Positions 34,542 to 42,838 of a DNA stretch of 64,000 nucleotides are shown in pieces. The translations under genes and the position numbers were made by a program. The DNA lies in contig NZ_PJCH01000005.1 of assembly GCF_002943565.1 (NCBI RefSeq), positions 496,001 through 560,000 of the forward strand, given 5' to 3'. Source of the DNA: Hyphococcus luteus (GTDB lineage Bacteria > Pseudomonadota > Alphaproteobacteria > Caulobacterales > Parvularculaceae). The notes below the pieces were generated by a model that searched no databases, was not told where the DNA came from, and saw only the letters and a list, made by a program, of their open reading frames with translations. Position 1 is the first letter of the stretch; the number at the start of each line of letters is the position of its first letter.

Positions 34542-36083
34542 TTATTCCCGCCAGAAGGGCGTCATCTTTTCGAACGCATCCCAGGCCGCGTCAATCTTTT
34601 TGGCCGCCTCGCGCGCTTCGGCGGCCTTATAGCCGGAAATGAAGCCGGCGGCGCGCATCAGCCCTTCGCCGCCCGCGCCTTCGCCTCGAGCCGCCCGTTC
34701 GGCGAGCCCCTGCGCCACCACCGCGTCATTCACCGCGCCGAAAGCGTCCTGCAATGTCGAGAGCGCCGCCATATATTCCTTGCGATGGGTCTTCGGATAG
34801 ATGCCCCGGAAAAGCTGGATCGGGTAGCGCAGTTTTTTGAGCGCGATGCGCAAAGGATGACGCGCGGCAAGCTCATGAGCGCCAATCGCCTCTTTTGCGG
34901 TCCGCCTGGCTTTCTTCAACGCCCGGTCGAGGACCTTTGGGGCGAACTCCCGGGCGGGCCGGAAGAGCGATTTTTTCGCGTCCTCGCGCCAGCCCATCAG
35001 GGTTCCCGCCGCCATCACGTCGATGAGGAACTGGGTGAACTCCCGCCCGCTGACCGCGGCGACGGCGTCCTGCCACGCCGCCGCGCGGGCGATCTCGGCC
35101 CGGGCCTTGAGGGCGCGCAAGCCTTCCGGCGCATAGGCGCCCTCCTGAGCCGCCGGCAGGGTCTCCTCCAGGAAGACGTCCCAGTCCCGGGCGGGGCCCA
35201 TGGCGCCGGCGATCAGCTTCGCGCGCGCCGCCAGCCGCGCAATCTCGTCCGAGCCGACATAGCGCCGGAAGATCCGCTCGATCGCCCGCAGGCGCCGCAG
35301 CGCCACGCGCATCTGATGAACGCCCTCGGGCCTGCGATAGTCGATCAGCGCCGGCTGGAGCTCTGAAAGGCGCGCCGCAATCTGCGTCAGGGACGTGCCG
35401 AGAACGTCCGCCGCACTCATTTCGGGATCGATATTATCCTTCTCGCGCTTGGGCGTCGGGTTCGCCGGATCCTGCAGCGCCAGGGCCGTCTCGAGTTTGG
35501 TTCCGCCGGACAGTCTCAGCGGCGCATTATCCGTCAGGAGCCGGGCGAAATCGAAAACCGCCGCCGGTTCGCCCTCAATGAGCTCAAGCTCGACCTCCGC
35601 CAGCGGTCCCGCAAAGATGCGCCCCTCCCCGTCCCGGCTTTCAGCCTGGCCGAGATCGACGGCGAGCTCAATTTTGGCGTCCCTGTAGGCGATCTCCGCC
35701 GCCCAGCGATCCACCGCCGTGCCGGCGACGGGAATGAGCTTGGGGATAAGGCCTTCGATGAGCGCGTCGATCTCCTCTTCGCCGACCGGGGCCGGGAAAT
35801 CCTCGGCTTTGGCGATCGCAACCTCGTATTCCATGCGGGAGGCGGCGTTCGCCCCCTTCGCCTTGACCGCCTGAATGTAGTCCGCCCCCTCTTCGCGCAG
35901 CCTGAGGCTGCGGCCCCGCTTCGCCAGTACGCCGTCTTCGGTGTCGAAATAGGTGGAGGAAAGCCGCTCCCAGGCGCCGTCTTTCGGTGCAATCGCTGAA
36001 AAGAAACGGCTTTTCGGCAGCGCCGCCAGATCTGCAGGCGCGCCGACAAATTTCAGCTCAAACTCGGTCCGCCCCGCGCCCAT
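34542..36083 (-). CDS. CYTH-CHAD domain protein (inorganic triphosphatase-like)
   Basis: A 513-residue protein with an N-terminal CYTH domain (about 1-205) showing FELKF (the ExExK signature), ERLSSTYFDTEDGVLAKRG and RSLRLREEG, and a C-terminal CHAD domain (about 225-505) with GVHQMRVALRRLRAIERIF. CYTH enzymes hydrolyse tripolyphosphate or nucleoside triphosphates in a tunnel; CHAD domains bind polyphosphate. The gene splits hisA from hisF. ATG 36083 is preferred; GTG 36107 is possible. Confidence 0.9.
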   Translation of the reverse strand: MGAGRTEFELKFVGAPADLAALPKSRFFSAIAPKDGAWERLSSTYFDTEDGVLAKRGRSLRLREEGADYIQAVKAKGANAASRMEYEVAIAKAEDFPAPVGEEEIDALIEGLIPKLIPVAGTAVDRWAAEIAYRDAKIELAVDLGQAESRDGEGRIFAGPLAEVELELIEGEPAAVFDFARLLTDNAPLRLSGGTKLETALALQDPANPTPKREKDNIDPEMSAADVLGTSLTQIAARLSELQPALIDYRRPEGVHQMRVALRRLRAIERIFRRYVGSDEIARLAARAKLIAGAMGPARDWDVFLEETLPAAQEGAYAPEGLRALKARAEIARAAAWQDAVAAVSGREFTQFLIDVMAAGTLMGWREDAKKSLFRPAREFAPKVLDRALKKARRTAKEAIGAHELAARHPLRIALKKLRYPIQLFRGIYPKTHRKEYMAALSTLQDAFGAVNDAVVAQGLAERAARGEGAGGEGLMRAAGFISGYKAAEAREAAKKIDAAWDAFEKMTPFWRE

Positions 36084-36152
36084 GGTTTCGCGGCCCTCAT
36101 TCTCCACAACAAGATCACTTTACTGGACTTAGGCAATAAAGGGCAATTGGCC

Positions 36153-36884
36153 CTACCCGGCGATTTTCAACGCCTCGGCGGTGTCGATGCGCCCGTCATA
36201 AAGCGCCCGGCCAATGATAACGCCCTCAATATTCTCATGGGCCGATTTCAGCGCCTTGATGTCTTCGATCCCGGCGACGCCGCCGGAGGCGATCACCGGT
36301 ATGGCCGCTTCTTCGGCGAGTTTCGCGGTCGCCTCCACATTGACCCCGGCCAGCGCCCCGTCGCGGCTGATGTCGGTATAGACCACCGCGGCAAGTCCCT
36401 GGTCTTCATAACGTTTTACCAGGCTGGCCGGGGTTTCGGCGCTGTCGCCGTCCCAGCCTTCGGTCTTCACCCGGCCGTCGCGGGCGTCGACCCCGAGCAC
36501 GATGCGCCCGGGATAGGTCCGGCAGGCCTCGATGACGAAATCCGGATCGCTGACGGCGGCCGTACCGAGGATCACGCGGGTCATACCGGCCTCGAGCCAG
36601 CGCTCTACCGCCGCCATATTCCTGACGCCGCCGCCAAGCTGGGCTTTCGAGCCCACGCGCTTCAGGATCGCATCCACCGCCTCGCCGTTCACCGCCGCAC
36701 CTGCAAAGGCGCCATCAAGGTCGACAATATGGATCCAGGAAAAACCCGCCACCTCGAAGGCGGCGGCCTGCGATGCTGGGTCTTCATTATAGACTGTCGA
36801 TTCTTCCATGCGACCCTGAAACAGGCGCACGCATTCGCCGCCCTTGAGGTCGATGGCTGGGTACAAAGTCAGCTTGCGGCTCAT
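36153..36884 (-). CDS. hisA: ProFAR isomerase
   Basis: A 243-residue (beta/alpha)8 barrel isomerase of histidine synthesis: TLYPAIDLKGGECVRLFQG, IHIVDLDGAFAG, VYTDISRDGALAGVN and VIASGGVAGIEDI. The ATG at 36884 overlaps the hisH stop (ATGA), which decides the start against an ATG at 36896. Confidence 0.96.
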   Translation of the reverse strand: MSRKLTLYPAIDLKGGECVRLFQGRMEESTVYNEDPASQAAAFEVAGFSWIHIVDLDGAFAGAAVNGEAVDAILKRVGSKAQLGGGVRNMAAVERWLEAGMTRVILGTAAVSDPDFVIEACRTYPGRIVLGVDARDGRVKTEGWDGDSAETPASLVKRYEDQGLAAVVYTDISRDGALAGVNVEATAKLAEEAAIPVIASGGVAGIEDIKALKSAHENIEGVIIGRALYDGRIDTAEALKIAG

Positions 36885-37525
36885 GACGGGGACCATTCCA
36901 GAAAGGCGCTCAAAAAGGCGAGGCCGGCCTTTTGGGACTTCTCCGGGTGGAACTGCGCGCCCACCAGGTTGTCCCGGCCGATGAGCGCAGGCACCGGCCG
37001 CCCGTGATGCGTAACGCCAAACAGATGGGCGTTATTTTCGGGCTCGAAATAAAACGAATGAGCGAAGTAAAAGACCTCGCCATCCAGTCCGTCGAAGACC
37101 GGATGGTGTTCGACGGTCTCAACCGTGTTCCAGCCCATATGAGGCGCGCGAAACGCTTCGGAATGGGGTAGGGGAACGACCTCGCCGGGGATCCAGCCGA
37201 GCCCTTCCGAGCCCCCGAATTCGAGCCCGCGATTGGCGAGCAGCTGCATCCCGACGCAGATGCCGAGAAACGGCCGGCCCTCGATGAGCGCGACATGCTC
37301 CACCGCTTCTATAACGCCGTCCCGGGCGGCGAGCCCGGCCATGCAGGCGGCGAAGGCGCCCACGCCGGGCAGGATGATCCGGTCGGCCTTGCAAATGACG
37401 TCCGGATCGTCGGTCACCGAAACATGGCGGGCAAGACCGGCCTCGCGCGCAGCCCGCTCCACCGCTTTTTCGACGGAGCGCAGGTTCCCGGAGCCGTAGT
37501 CGATGATCGCCAGCGTTTCAGCCAT
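36881..37525 (-). CDS. hisH: Imidazole glycerol phosphate synthase glutaminase subunit
   Basis: A 214-residue class I glutaminase. The nucleophile Cys is in PFLGICVGMQLLANRG, and the His/Glu pair is in GAQFHPEKSQ. It begins MAETLAIIDYGSGNLRSVEK; a longer frame to 37585 adds an unlikely basic leader. It supplies ammonia to HisF. Confidence 0.95.
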   Translation of the reverse strand: MAETLAIIDYGSGNLRSVEKAVERAAREAGLARHVSVTDDPDVICKADRIILPGVGAFAACMAGLAARDGVIEAVEHVALIEGRPFLGICVGMQLLANRGLEFGGSEGLGWIPGEVVPLPHSEAFRAPHMGWNTVETVEHHPVFDGLDGEVFYFAHSFYFEPENNAHLFGVTHHGRPVPALIGRDNLVGAQFHPEKSQKAGLAFLSAFLEWSPS

Positions 37526-37584
37526 GGGCGAGGCTTGTACCCGCGCCGCGCGCCAAAACAAGGGGAATGCGAGGCGAGGACGCA

Positions 37585-37620
37585 AAGAAAACCGCGCGGG
37601 GGAAAGGCCCCGCGCGGCTC
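37585..37620 (-). terminator. Terminator after the secreted peptide genes
   Basis: On the minus strand a 10-bp stem CCGCGCGGGG/CCCCGCGCGG (37592-37617) is followed by TTTTCTTT. It isolates the two small secreted protein genes from hisH downstream. Confidence 0.75.
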
Positions 37621-37649
37621 TTTCATGCCCGAATAGGAACGGGGCCCGT

Positions 37650-37901
37650 TTAGGCCGCCGGGAAGCAGGCCTCGATGGCCGCCTTGGCGTCGTCGCTCAA
37701 CCCCTCAAGATCTTCCGGCGCAGCCACGGCCAGGAGTTCCTCCGTGGCGTCAGCGTCCGCGGTTTCTGCAAGGCAGGCGCAGCCTGACGCATCGGTCCCG
37801 TTTTCTTCCGCATAGGCCTCGCAATGGCCCTCAAGATCGCCGGCGTAAGCGGGGGCCATCGCAAACCCCGTCAGGGCAAGCGCAAGTGCGATTTTCTTCA
37901 T
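37650..37901 (-). CDS. Small secreted Cys-containing protein A
   Basis: An 83-residue protein with a clear signal peptide (MKKIALALALTGFAMAPAYAG, cleavage about residue 21). The mature part (about 62 residues) has four Cys: one near the start, a pair in DASGCACLAE and one near the end in DDAKAAIEACF. It is acidic. The neighbouring upstream gene encodes a paralogue with the same pattern. A Cys-bridged periplasmic or secreted peptide is likely; the function is unknown. Confidence 0.75.
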   Translation of the reverse strand: MKKIALALALTGFAMAPAYAGDLEGHCEAYAEENGTDASGCACLAETADADATEELLAVAAPEDLEGLSDDAKAAIEACFPAA

Positions 37902-37927
37902 GTCGTTTCCTCCGTGTCGGCCCCGTT

Positions 37928-38206
37928 CTAGCGGGTGCATTTGTCCATGGCGGCTTTGGCGTCGTCCGAGGCGGCGTCATAGCGCTCCCCCGGATCGGCG
38001 ATTTCGGCGAGCTCCAGAAATTCATCGGCGAGATCGTTCGCAACGATTTCCTCTTCGAGGCAGGAACAGCCCGACGCATCGCGGCCGTCCGCCTCCAATG
38101 TCTCGACGCAGGCGTCGGCCCATTCGCCGGCCTGCACGCTTGTCACGCCTGCAGCTATGATGGCGCCCGCCGCGACGGCGATGACGCATGTTTTCTTAAT
38201 GATCAT
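37928..38206 (-). CDS. Small secreted Cys-containing protein B (paralogue of A)
   Basis: A 92-residue protein: signal peptide MIIKKTCVIAVAAGAIIAAG to about residue 27, then an acidic mature domain with Cys at ADACVE, GRDASGCSCLEEE and DAKAAMDKC. The blocks DASGC(S/A)CL and SDDAKAA recur in the next gene 26 bp downstream, showing tandem duplication. Both are transcribed away from the EF-hand gene and end at a terminator. I do not recognise the family. Confidence 0.75.
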   Translation of the reverse strand: MIIKKTCVIAVAAGAIIAAGVTSVQAGEWADACVETLEADGRDASGCSCLEEEIVANDLADEFLELAEIADPGERYDAASDDAKAAMDKCTR

Positions 38207-38420
38207 GAAAGACCCCTGTTGCTTGACGCCTAAACCCGGTCCCCGGGCGGTACGCAACGCACGGCGCCTTCAAGACGCCCCCAACCGGCCGCGATCTGAC
38301 CTTGAAGACGGGCCAGGGTCAACTGAGCGAGCTGCAATTCCCGCGAATCCTGCAGGGGCGAGAAAGCATTTCGAAAGGTTGAACGCAGATCATGGGCTGG
38401 ACGGCGAGGGGAGACGCACG
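38207..38420. other. Divergent promoter region, 214 bp
   Basis: This gap lies between the secreted peptide genes (minus) and the EF-hand gene (plus) and must contain both promoters. I see no RNA gene, repeat or strong promoter consensus in it. Confidence 0.3.
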
Positions 38421-40064
38421 ATGCGAAGCCGCTTTCTAAAAACCGTTTGTCCGGCAATCCTGATTTTGCTCGCCACGCCTTCGGCGGCCGAACCGCCGGC
38501 GCCGGAATTTCCCCAGGCGCTGACCCGCCCGCTCACCGCGAAATACCGCGAGGCCTATCTAAGCCAGCTCCTGACGCAATTGCGCCGCCAGGGCCATGAA
38601 GGCCGCTATATCGACCAGGGCGTTCTCGACGAGATCGAGCAGAACAACTACGCCCAGCGGCGGCTCTCGCTTTTCCAGCAGGAGCTGCGCCGCGACAAGA
38701 ACGGCGACGGCGTCATCACGATCAAGGAGATCAAGGCCGGCCTGCCGAACAACGTCACGCGCATGCGCGGCGCGGAAAGCGAGGATGATGTCCGCCGCCG
38801 CGTCGACGCCGAAGTGCAGAAAATTCTCACCGCCGACGCCAATGGCGACAAGAAGATTTCGCTCGCCGAAGCCCACGCTTTTGCGGGGGAGAAGGCAAAA
38901 CTTTCCACACGCCGCCGGAGCACCGGGCTTGAAGGTCTTCTGGCGCTCGATCCGAACAAGGACGGAAAGCTGACGGCGGAAGAACTTCTTGAGATCGGGA
39001 AGGAGACTTTCTCCCATTTCGACGAGAACGGCGACGCCATTCTCGACGACGAGGAAATGGTTGCGGCCCGCGACGCCATCAATGCGAGCAGCCGCGCCGC
39101 AATCGCCGCACGGGCAAATCCCAAACAGGCGCTTCACTGCAAACCGCCCGAAGCCGGCCGCAGCGAGGACGTGATTCTCATCAGCGGCTATGAAGGCGAT
39201 GCGATTTCGTCCGTATCCGTTGCAGGCATGGATCGCACGACGACAACCGGAAAGATGATTATCGAACCCGGAAAGAAGCCGCTTTATATTTTCGCAACCA
39301 CTTTTGATCCTTTCATCTGGCGCGTTGAAGGCGACGTGAAACGCGTCGCAAAATTCGTCGTTGTCGCCCAGCGCGCCAATAGCGGCGTGGGGGTCGTCGG
39401 CGTGCCGAAAGAAAAAATCACTTTTCTCCCGTCCGGCGCTTGTTTCAAATATTTCTCAAAGCCCGCGAGCGGCGCTGCGCTGCAGGCGAAAGCAATTCTC
39501 GAAACGCTTGTAAAACGTCCGGTCGCAAAGCTGATCGCCAGTTACGCCATCAGCAGCATCGGCGCGCCCTCCGGCGTCATGCCCGATAAAAAACGCAGCG
39601 CCGGCCCCGGCGTCGTCTTTGTCAAAGGTCCGACCCGCTTTCTTGTGGAACAAGACGGAACCGTCACCAATCTCACGGAGAAAACCGAAAAAGAACAGCC
39701 TGCGCAAGCAAAGGCGGACGCCAACACGGTGGCCATGTTCAACCGCTTTTCGCCGGGCGGCGTCGTGGAAATCGACAAAAAGACGGTCATCGCATCGCGG
39801 CCGGCGGAACCTTATGACGTGCTGCCGCAGCAGGCGGGCCTCATCCAGCTCATGGAGGAAGACAAGATCGAGCGGTTGAGCGACGGGACTTACTATATCA
39901 AAAAACCCATCGCCCGCTTTCCAGCGGGTCTCGCCGGCGGCCATTCCGTGAAATTCATGCTGGCGAAGGACGTGCCCATGCCCGCCGGAAGCCCCAGTCA
40001 CAGCTGCGTTATTTCCGAAGAGACCGGCAAACAGCTGGCGGGAAGCAGTCTGCTCTGCCGCTGA
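38421..40064 (+). CDS. Exported four-EF-hand protein
   Basis: A 547-residue exported protein, signal peptide to about residue 24 (TPSAAEPP). Four EF-hand-like loops occur within the first 210 residues: DKNGDGVITIKE, DANGDKKISLAE, DPNKDGKLTAEE and DENGDAILDDEE, all with the Asp/Asn positions for calcium. The remaining 330 residues form a domain that I do not recognise, with DVILISGYEGDAISSVSVAG and several aromatic beta-rich stretches and three Cys. ATG 38421 has GAGGGGAG before it; the frame is open further upstream without a good start. Confidence 0.78.
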   Translation: MRSRFLKTVCPAILILLATPSAAEPPAPEFPQALTRPLTAKYREAYLSQLLTQLRRQGHEGRYIDQGVLDEIEQNNYAQRRLSLFQQELRRDKNGDGVITIKEIKAGLPNNVTRMRGAESEDDVRRRVDAEVQKILTADANGDKKISLAEAHAFAGEKAKLSTRRRSTGLEGLLALDPNKDGKLTAEELLEIGKETFSHFDENGDAILDDEEMVAARDAINASSRAAIAARANPKQALHCKPPEAGRSEDVILISGYEGDAISSVSVAGMDRTTTTGKMIIEPGKKPLYIFATTFDPFIWRVEGDVKRVAKFVVVAQRANSGVGVVGVPKEKITFLPSGACFKYFSKPASGAALQAKAILETLVKRPVAKLIASYAISSIGAPSGVMPDKKRSAGPGVVFVKGPTRFLVEQDGTVTNLTEKTEKEQPAQAKADANTVAMFNRFSPGGVVEIDKKTVIASRPAEPYDVLPQQAGLIQLMEEDKIERLSDGTYYIKKPIARFPAGLAGGHSVKFMLAKDVPMPAGSPSHSCVISEETGKQLAGSSLLCR

Positions 40065-40177
40065 TCATATTTTAACCAAGCGCGCGAGCCGCATTCCCCT
40101 TGCAGGAACGATTTTCACCGTATGCTGTTTGTTTTTCAGGAGTTGATTAGCTCCTCGTCACGGAGAGGAGGACAGCA

Positions 40178-40408
40178 ATGGCTGTAGAAACGCAGGAAAG
40201 ACAGCGCAAAGAGCCGGGTGAAGCGGAAAACACCGCTGAAGCAATCCGCGTCTCCGACCACGAGACCGCAGACGGACAGCCGGAAGCCCTTACCACCGAA
40301 GAAGTCCGACAGGGCCACACGGGCGACCATGTGCGTTATATTCTGATGGCGTCCGTCGCCGGCGCGGTTTTCGTCATGGCGATTGTGGCCGCCTACTTCT
40401 TTAACTAG
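40178..40408 (+). CDS. Small tail-anchored membrane protein
   Basis: A 76-residue protein with a hydrophilic N-terminus and one C-terminal membrane helix (about 54-75, YILMASVAGAVFVMAIVAAY), ending FFN. The site GGAGAGGAGGACAGCA before the ATG is strong. TTAACCAA about 100 bp upstream resembles a CtrA half-site. It stands convergent to hisB. The function is unknown. Confidence 0.65.
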   Translation: MAVETQERQRKEPGEAENTAEAIRVSDHETADGQPEALTTEEVRQGHTGDHVRYILMASVAGAVFVMAIVAAYFFN

Positions 40409-40417
40409 CGGGACGCT

Positions 40418-41011
40418 TTAACTGCCCAGCGATCCTTTTGTCGAAGGCGCGCCGCCGTCGCTGCGCGGATCGAGTTCCAGCGCTTCGCGCAAGGCGCGCG
40501 CCGTCGCCTTGAAGCAGCTTTCGATAATGTGGTGCGTGTTCTCGCCGTAGAGATTTTCCACATGGAGGCAAAGCCCCGCATTCGTCGCAAAGGCGTGGAA
40601 CCATTCCTTGAAAAGTTCGGTGTCCATGTCGCCGACTTTCGGGCGTGCGAAATTCACCCGCCAGACGAGATAGGGGCGCTTTGAAATGTCGATGGCCGCG
40701 CGCGACAGGGTTTCATCCATGGGGATATAAGCCGCGCCGAAACGGCGAATGCCGGCGCAGTCGCCAAGCGCTTTCGCAACCGCCATGCCCATCACGATGC
40801 CGACATCTTCGACCGTGTGGTGCATGTCGATATGAAGGTCGCCTTCGGCCCGCACCTTGAGATCGATCATCGAGTGCTTGGCGAAGCCTTCGAGCATGTG
40901 GTCGAAGAAACCGACGCCCGTCTCGACGTCGTAATCGCCGGCGCCGTCGAGATCGAGGGAGATAAAGATCTCCGTCTCCCGCGTCTTCCGCTCAACTGTC
41001 GCCGCTCTCAT
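40418..41011 (-). CDS. hisB: Imidazoleglycerol-phosphate dehydratase
   Basis: A 197-residue monofunctional HisB with the Mn-binding His-rich motifs [29 protein letters not shown] and [13 protein letters not shown]. It dehydrates IGP in histidine synthesis. It is divergent from hslV. The usual next gene hisH lies about 3 kb away, behind four inserted genes. Confidence 0.96.
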   Translation of the reverse strand: MRAATVERKTRETEIFISLDLDGAGDYDVETGVGFFDHMLEGFAKHSMIDLKVRAEGDLHIDMHHTVEDVGIVMGMAVAKALGDCAGIRRFGAAYIPMDETLSRAAIDISKRPYLVWRVNFARPKVGDMDTELFKEWFHAFATNAGLCLHVENLYGENTHHIIESCFKATARALREALELDPRSDGGAPSTKGSLGS

Positions 41012-41161
41012 GGCCGTCTCCTTTGACGCCTGCCGCCGGCGGTGGCATTCACCCCATCAGGATATCGTCGGCGCCCGCCGCCATTACTATATAAGCCGCC
41101 GCGCCGTCTACGGAACGGCGCGGGAAAGCTGAAGCAAGATGCTGAAAATAGAGCAAAAATC

Positions 41162-41707
41162 ATGAGCAATGTGTCAATGCATGGAACCACGATCCTCGCC
41201 GTCCGCAAAAACGGCATGGTCTGCGTCGGCGGGGACGGGCAGGTGAGCCTCGGCCAGACGGTGGTGAAGGGCGATGCGAGGAAGGTCCGGCGCATGGCCG
41301 GCGGCAAGGTGATCGCCGGTTTCGCCGGAGCCACCGCCGATGCTTTCACCCTCCTGGAACGGCTCGAAGCGAAACTCGAGCAATATCCCGATCAACTGAC
41401 ACGCGCCTGCGTCGAACTGGCCAAGGACTGGCGCACGGACCGATATTTGCGCCGCCTCGAAGCCATGATGATCGTCGCTGACAAGGGCGTGACCTTGACC
41501 CTGTCGGGGGCGGGGGACGTGCTCGAACCGGAATTCGGGGTCGCTGGCATCGGATCGGGGGGCGACTACGCCCGCTCCGCCGCGCGCGCGCTGATCGAGG
41601 AAACCGAGCTGTCCGCGGAGGAGATCGTCGGCAAGGCCATGGCCATCGCCGCCTCGGTCTGCGTCTACACGAACGACTCCCTGACGCTGGAGACCATCGT
41701 CTCCTAG
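41162..41707 (+). CDS. hslV: ATP-dependent protease peptidase subunit HslV
   Basis: A 181-residue proteasome-related threonine peptidase. The active Thr follows MSNVSMHG in [10 protein letters not shown], with [15 protein letters not shown] (Asp17 region) and RKVRRM (Lys33 region), then [22 protein letters not shown] 41162 is used; a shorter start at MHG (41177) is also possible. In most genomes hslU follows directly; here a VPLPA-CTERM gene lies between them. Confidence 0.95.
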   Translation: MSNVSMHGTTILAVRKNGMVCVGGDGQVSLGQTVVKGDARKVRRMAGGKVIAGFAGATADAFTLLERLEAKLEQYPDQLTRACVELAKDWRTDRYLRRLEAMMIVADKGVTLTLSGAGDVLEPEFGVAGIGSGGDYARSAARALIEETELSAEEIVGKAMAIAASVCVYTNDSLTLETIVS

Positions 41708-41998
41708 CCCGAAAAGGCCTCTATCGTCGCCGAAAAGACACACCCCTCAGGAAATCTTACAGGGCTGTAAGGTCAGGCCGGCGGCGTCTGGTCCGGAATA
41801 GGGCGGGGGATCCCGCTTAATCTTTTGATAAATAATGTTTTCGCCAACGCTGGCTGTAAGCCCCTGTAATGCGCAGAAAAATCGCCGCCCTCGATACAGC
41901 CCAAGGTTGTGTTGCGCCGCAAAAAACAAGATTGACTAACCCGGCTGTTTCACCTTGATACGCCTTATCAGTGAACTTGAGTCTTGTCCGGGGGATAT

Positions 41999-42691
41999 AT
42001 GAAAAAGCTTCTTGCCATCGCAGCAACCACTGCATTGTGCGGCGCTACCGGCGCACACGCCACGACGATTTCCACCTACAACTACACCGACTACGTCTCG
42101 GGCACGTCTTCATCGCAAACTTATGAAGATGACGGCGTCACCATGAAAGTCACCGCCGGCCTTTATGACGACGACGCCGCGGCGACCGTCACCGAAGGCA
42201 AGTATAATGCACGGCCGGTTCTTTATCCCAGTTACGGAACAGGCGTCTCTCATGATCAAAATGACGGAGAACACACCGTTGACGGGTATTTCCCAGAAGT
42301 TCTGATCCTCGCCTTCGACACGACCGTCAAACTCACCGACCTCGTGTTTAATTACGCGAACAGCTACGCGAAGTTTGATTTCTTTGTTGACAGCAACAAT
42401 GACGGCTCGCTTGATCAGCGCGTGTTGATCGATTCGGATTTGGATTCGGGCTATGACAGCGTATCGCTGAGCAGCCTTCTTTCCATGGACCTCTTGACCG
42501 GCAAGCTTTTCGGCGTCGGCGCCAGCTATACCTATAAATATTGCAACCATTGCAGCCTGCACAAATCGGAATGGAAGCTGAAGAAAGTGAAATTCGACGA
42601 AGTGTCCGAAGTGCCGCTTCCGGCCGCGCTGCCGCTCTTTCTGGCGGGCATCGCCGGCTTCGGTTTCGCAAGCCGCAAGAAAAAAGCGTAA
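41999..42691 (+). CDS. VPLPA-CTERM sorting-signal protein
   Basis: A 230-residue exported protein. Signal peptide MKKLLAIAATTALCGATGAH (cleavage about 22); a beta-rich, Asp/Ser/Thr/Tyr-rich middle; and the C-terminal tripartite signal VPLPAALPLFLAGIAGFGFA followed by SRKKKA, the VPLPA-CTERM form of PEP-CTERM processed by exosortase. Such proteins are surface or exopolysaccharide-associated. The site GGGGGATAT precedes the ATG, and a strong terminator follows. The codon use and lower G+C differ from hslV/hslU. No exosortase gene is in the window. Confidence 0.88.
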   Translation: MKKLLAIAATTALCGATGAHATTISTYNYTDYVSGTSSSQTYEDDGVTMKVTAGLYDDDAAATVTEGKYNARPVLYPSYGTGVSHDQNDGEHTVDGYFPEVLILAFDTTVKLTDLVFNYANSYAKFDFFVDSNNDGSLDQRVLIDSDLDSGYDSVSLSSLLSMDLLTGKLFGVGASYTYKYCNHCSLHKSEWKLKKVKFDEVSEVPLPAALPLFLAGIAGFGFASRKKKA

Positions 42692-42721
42692 AATCGCATT
42701 TATCCCTGAAAATCGGGAATT

Positions 42722-42750
42722 AAAGAGCGTCCTTTGGGCGCTCTTTTTTT
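42722..42750 (+). terminator. Terminator after VPLPA-CTERM gene
   Basis: AAAGAGCG/CGCTCTTT stem with a TCCTTTGGG loop followed by a T-run. It would also separate transcription of hslU from hslV. Confidence 0.85.
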
Positions 42751-42838
42751 ATCGCGCGCGCCGCCGGGATTGCGATTTCCCATGGAAGCCCTATGTGAAG
42801 GCGGTCATTTTTCACGCCGCTTCAAACCCCGTATCTGG

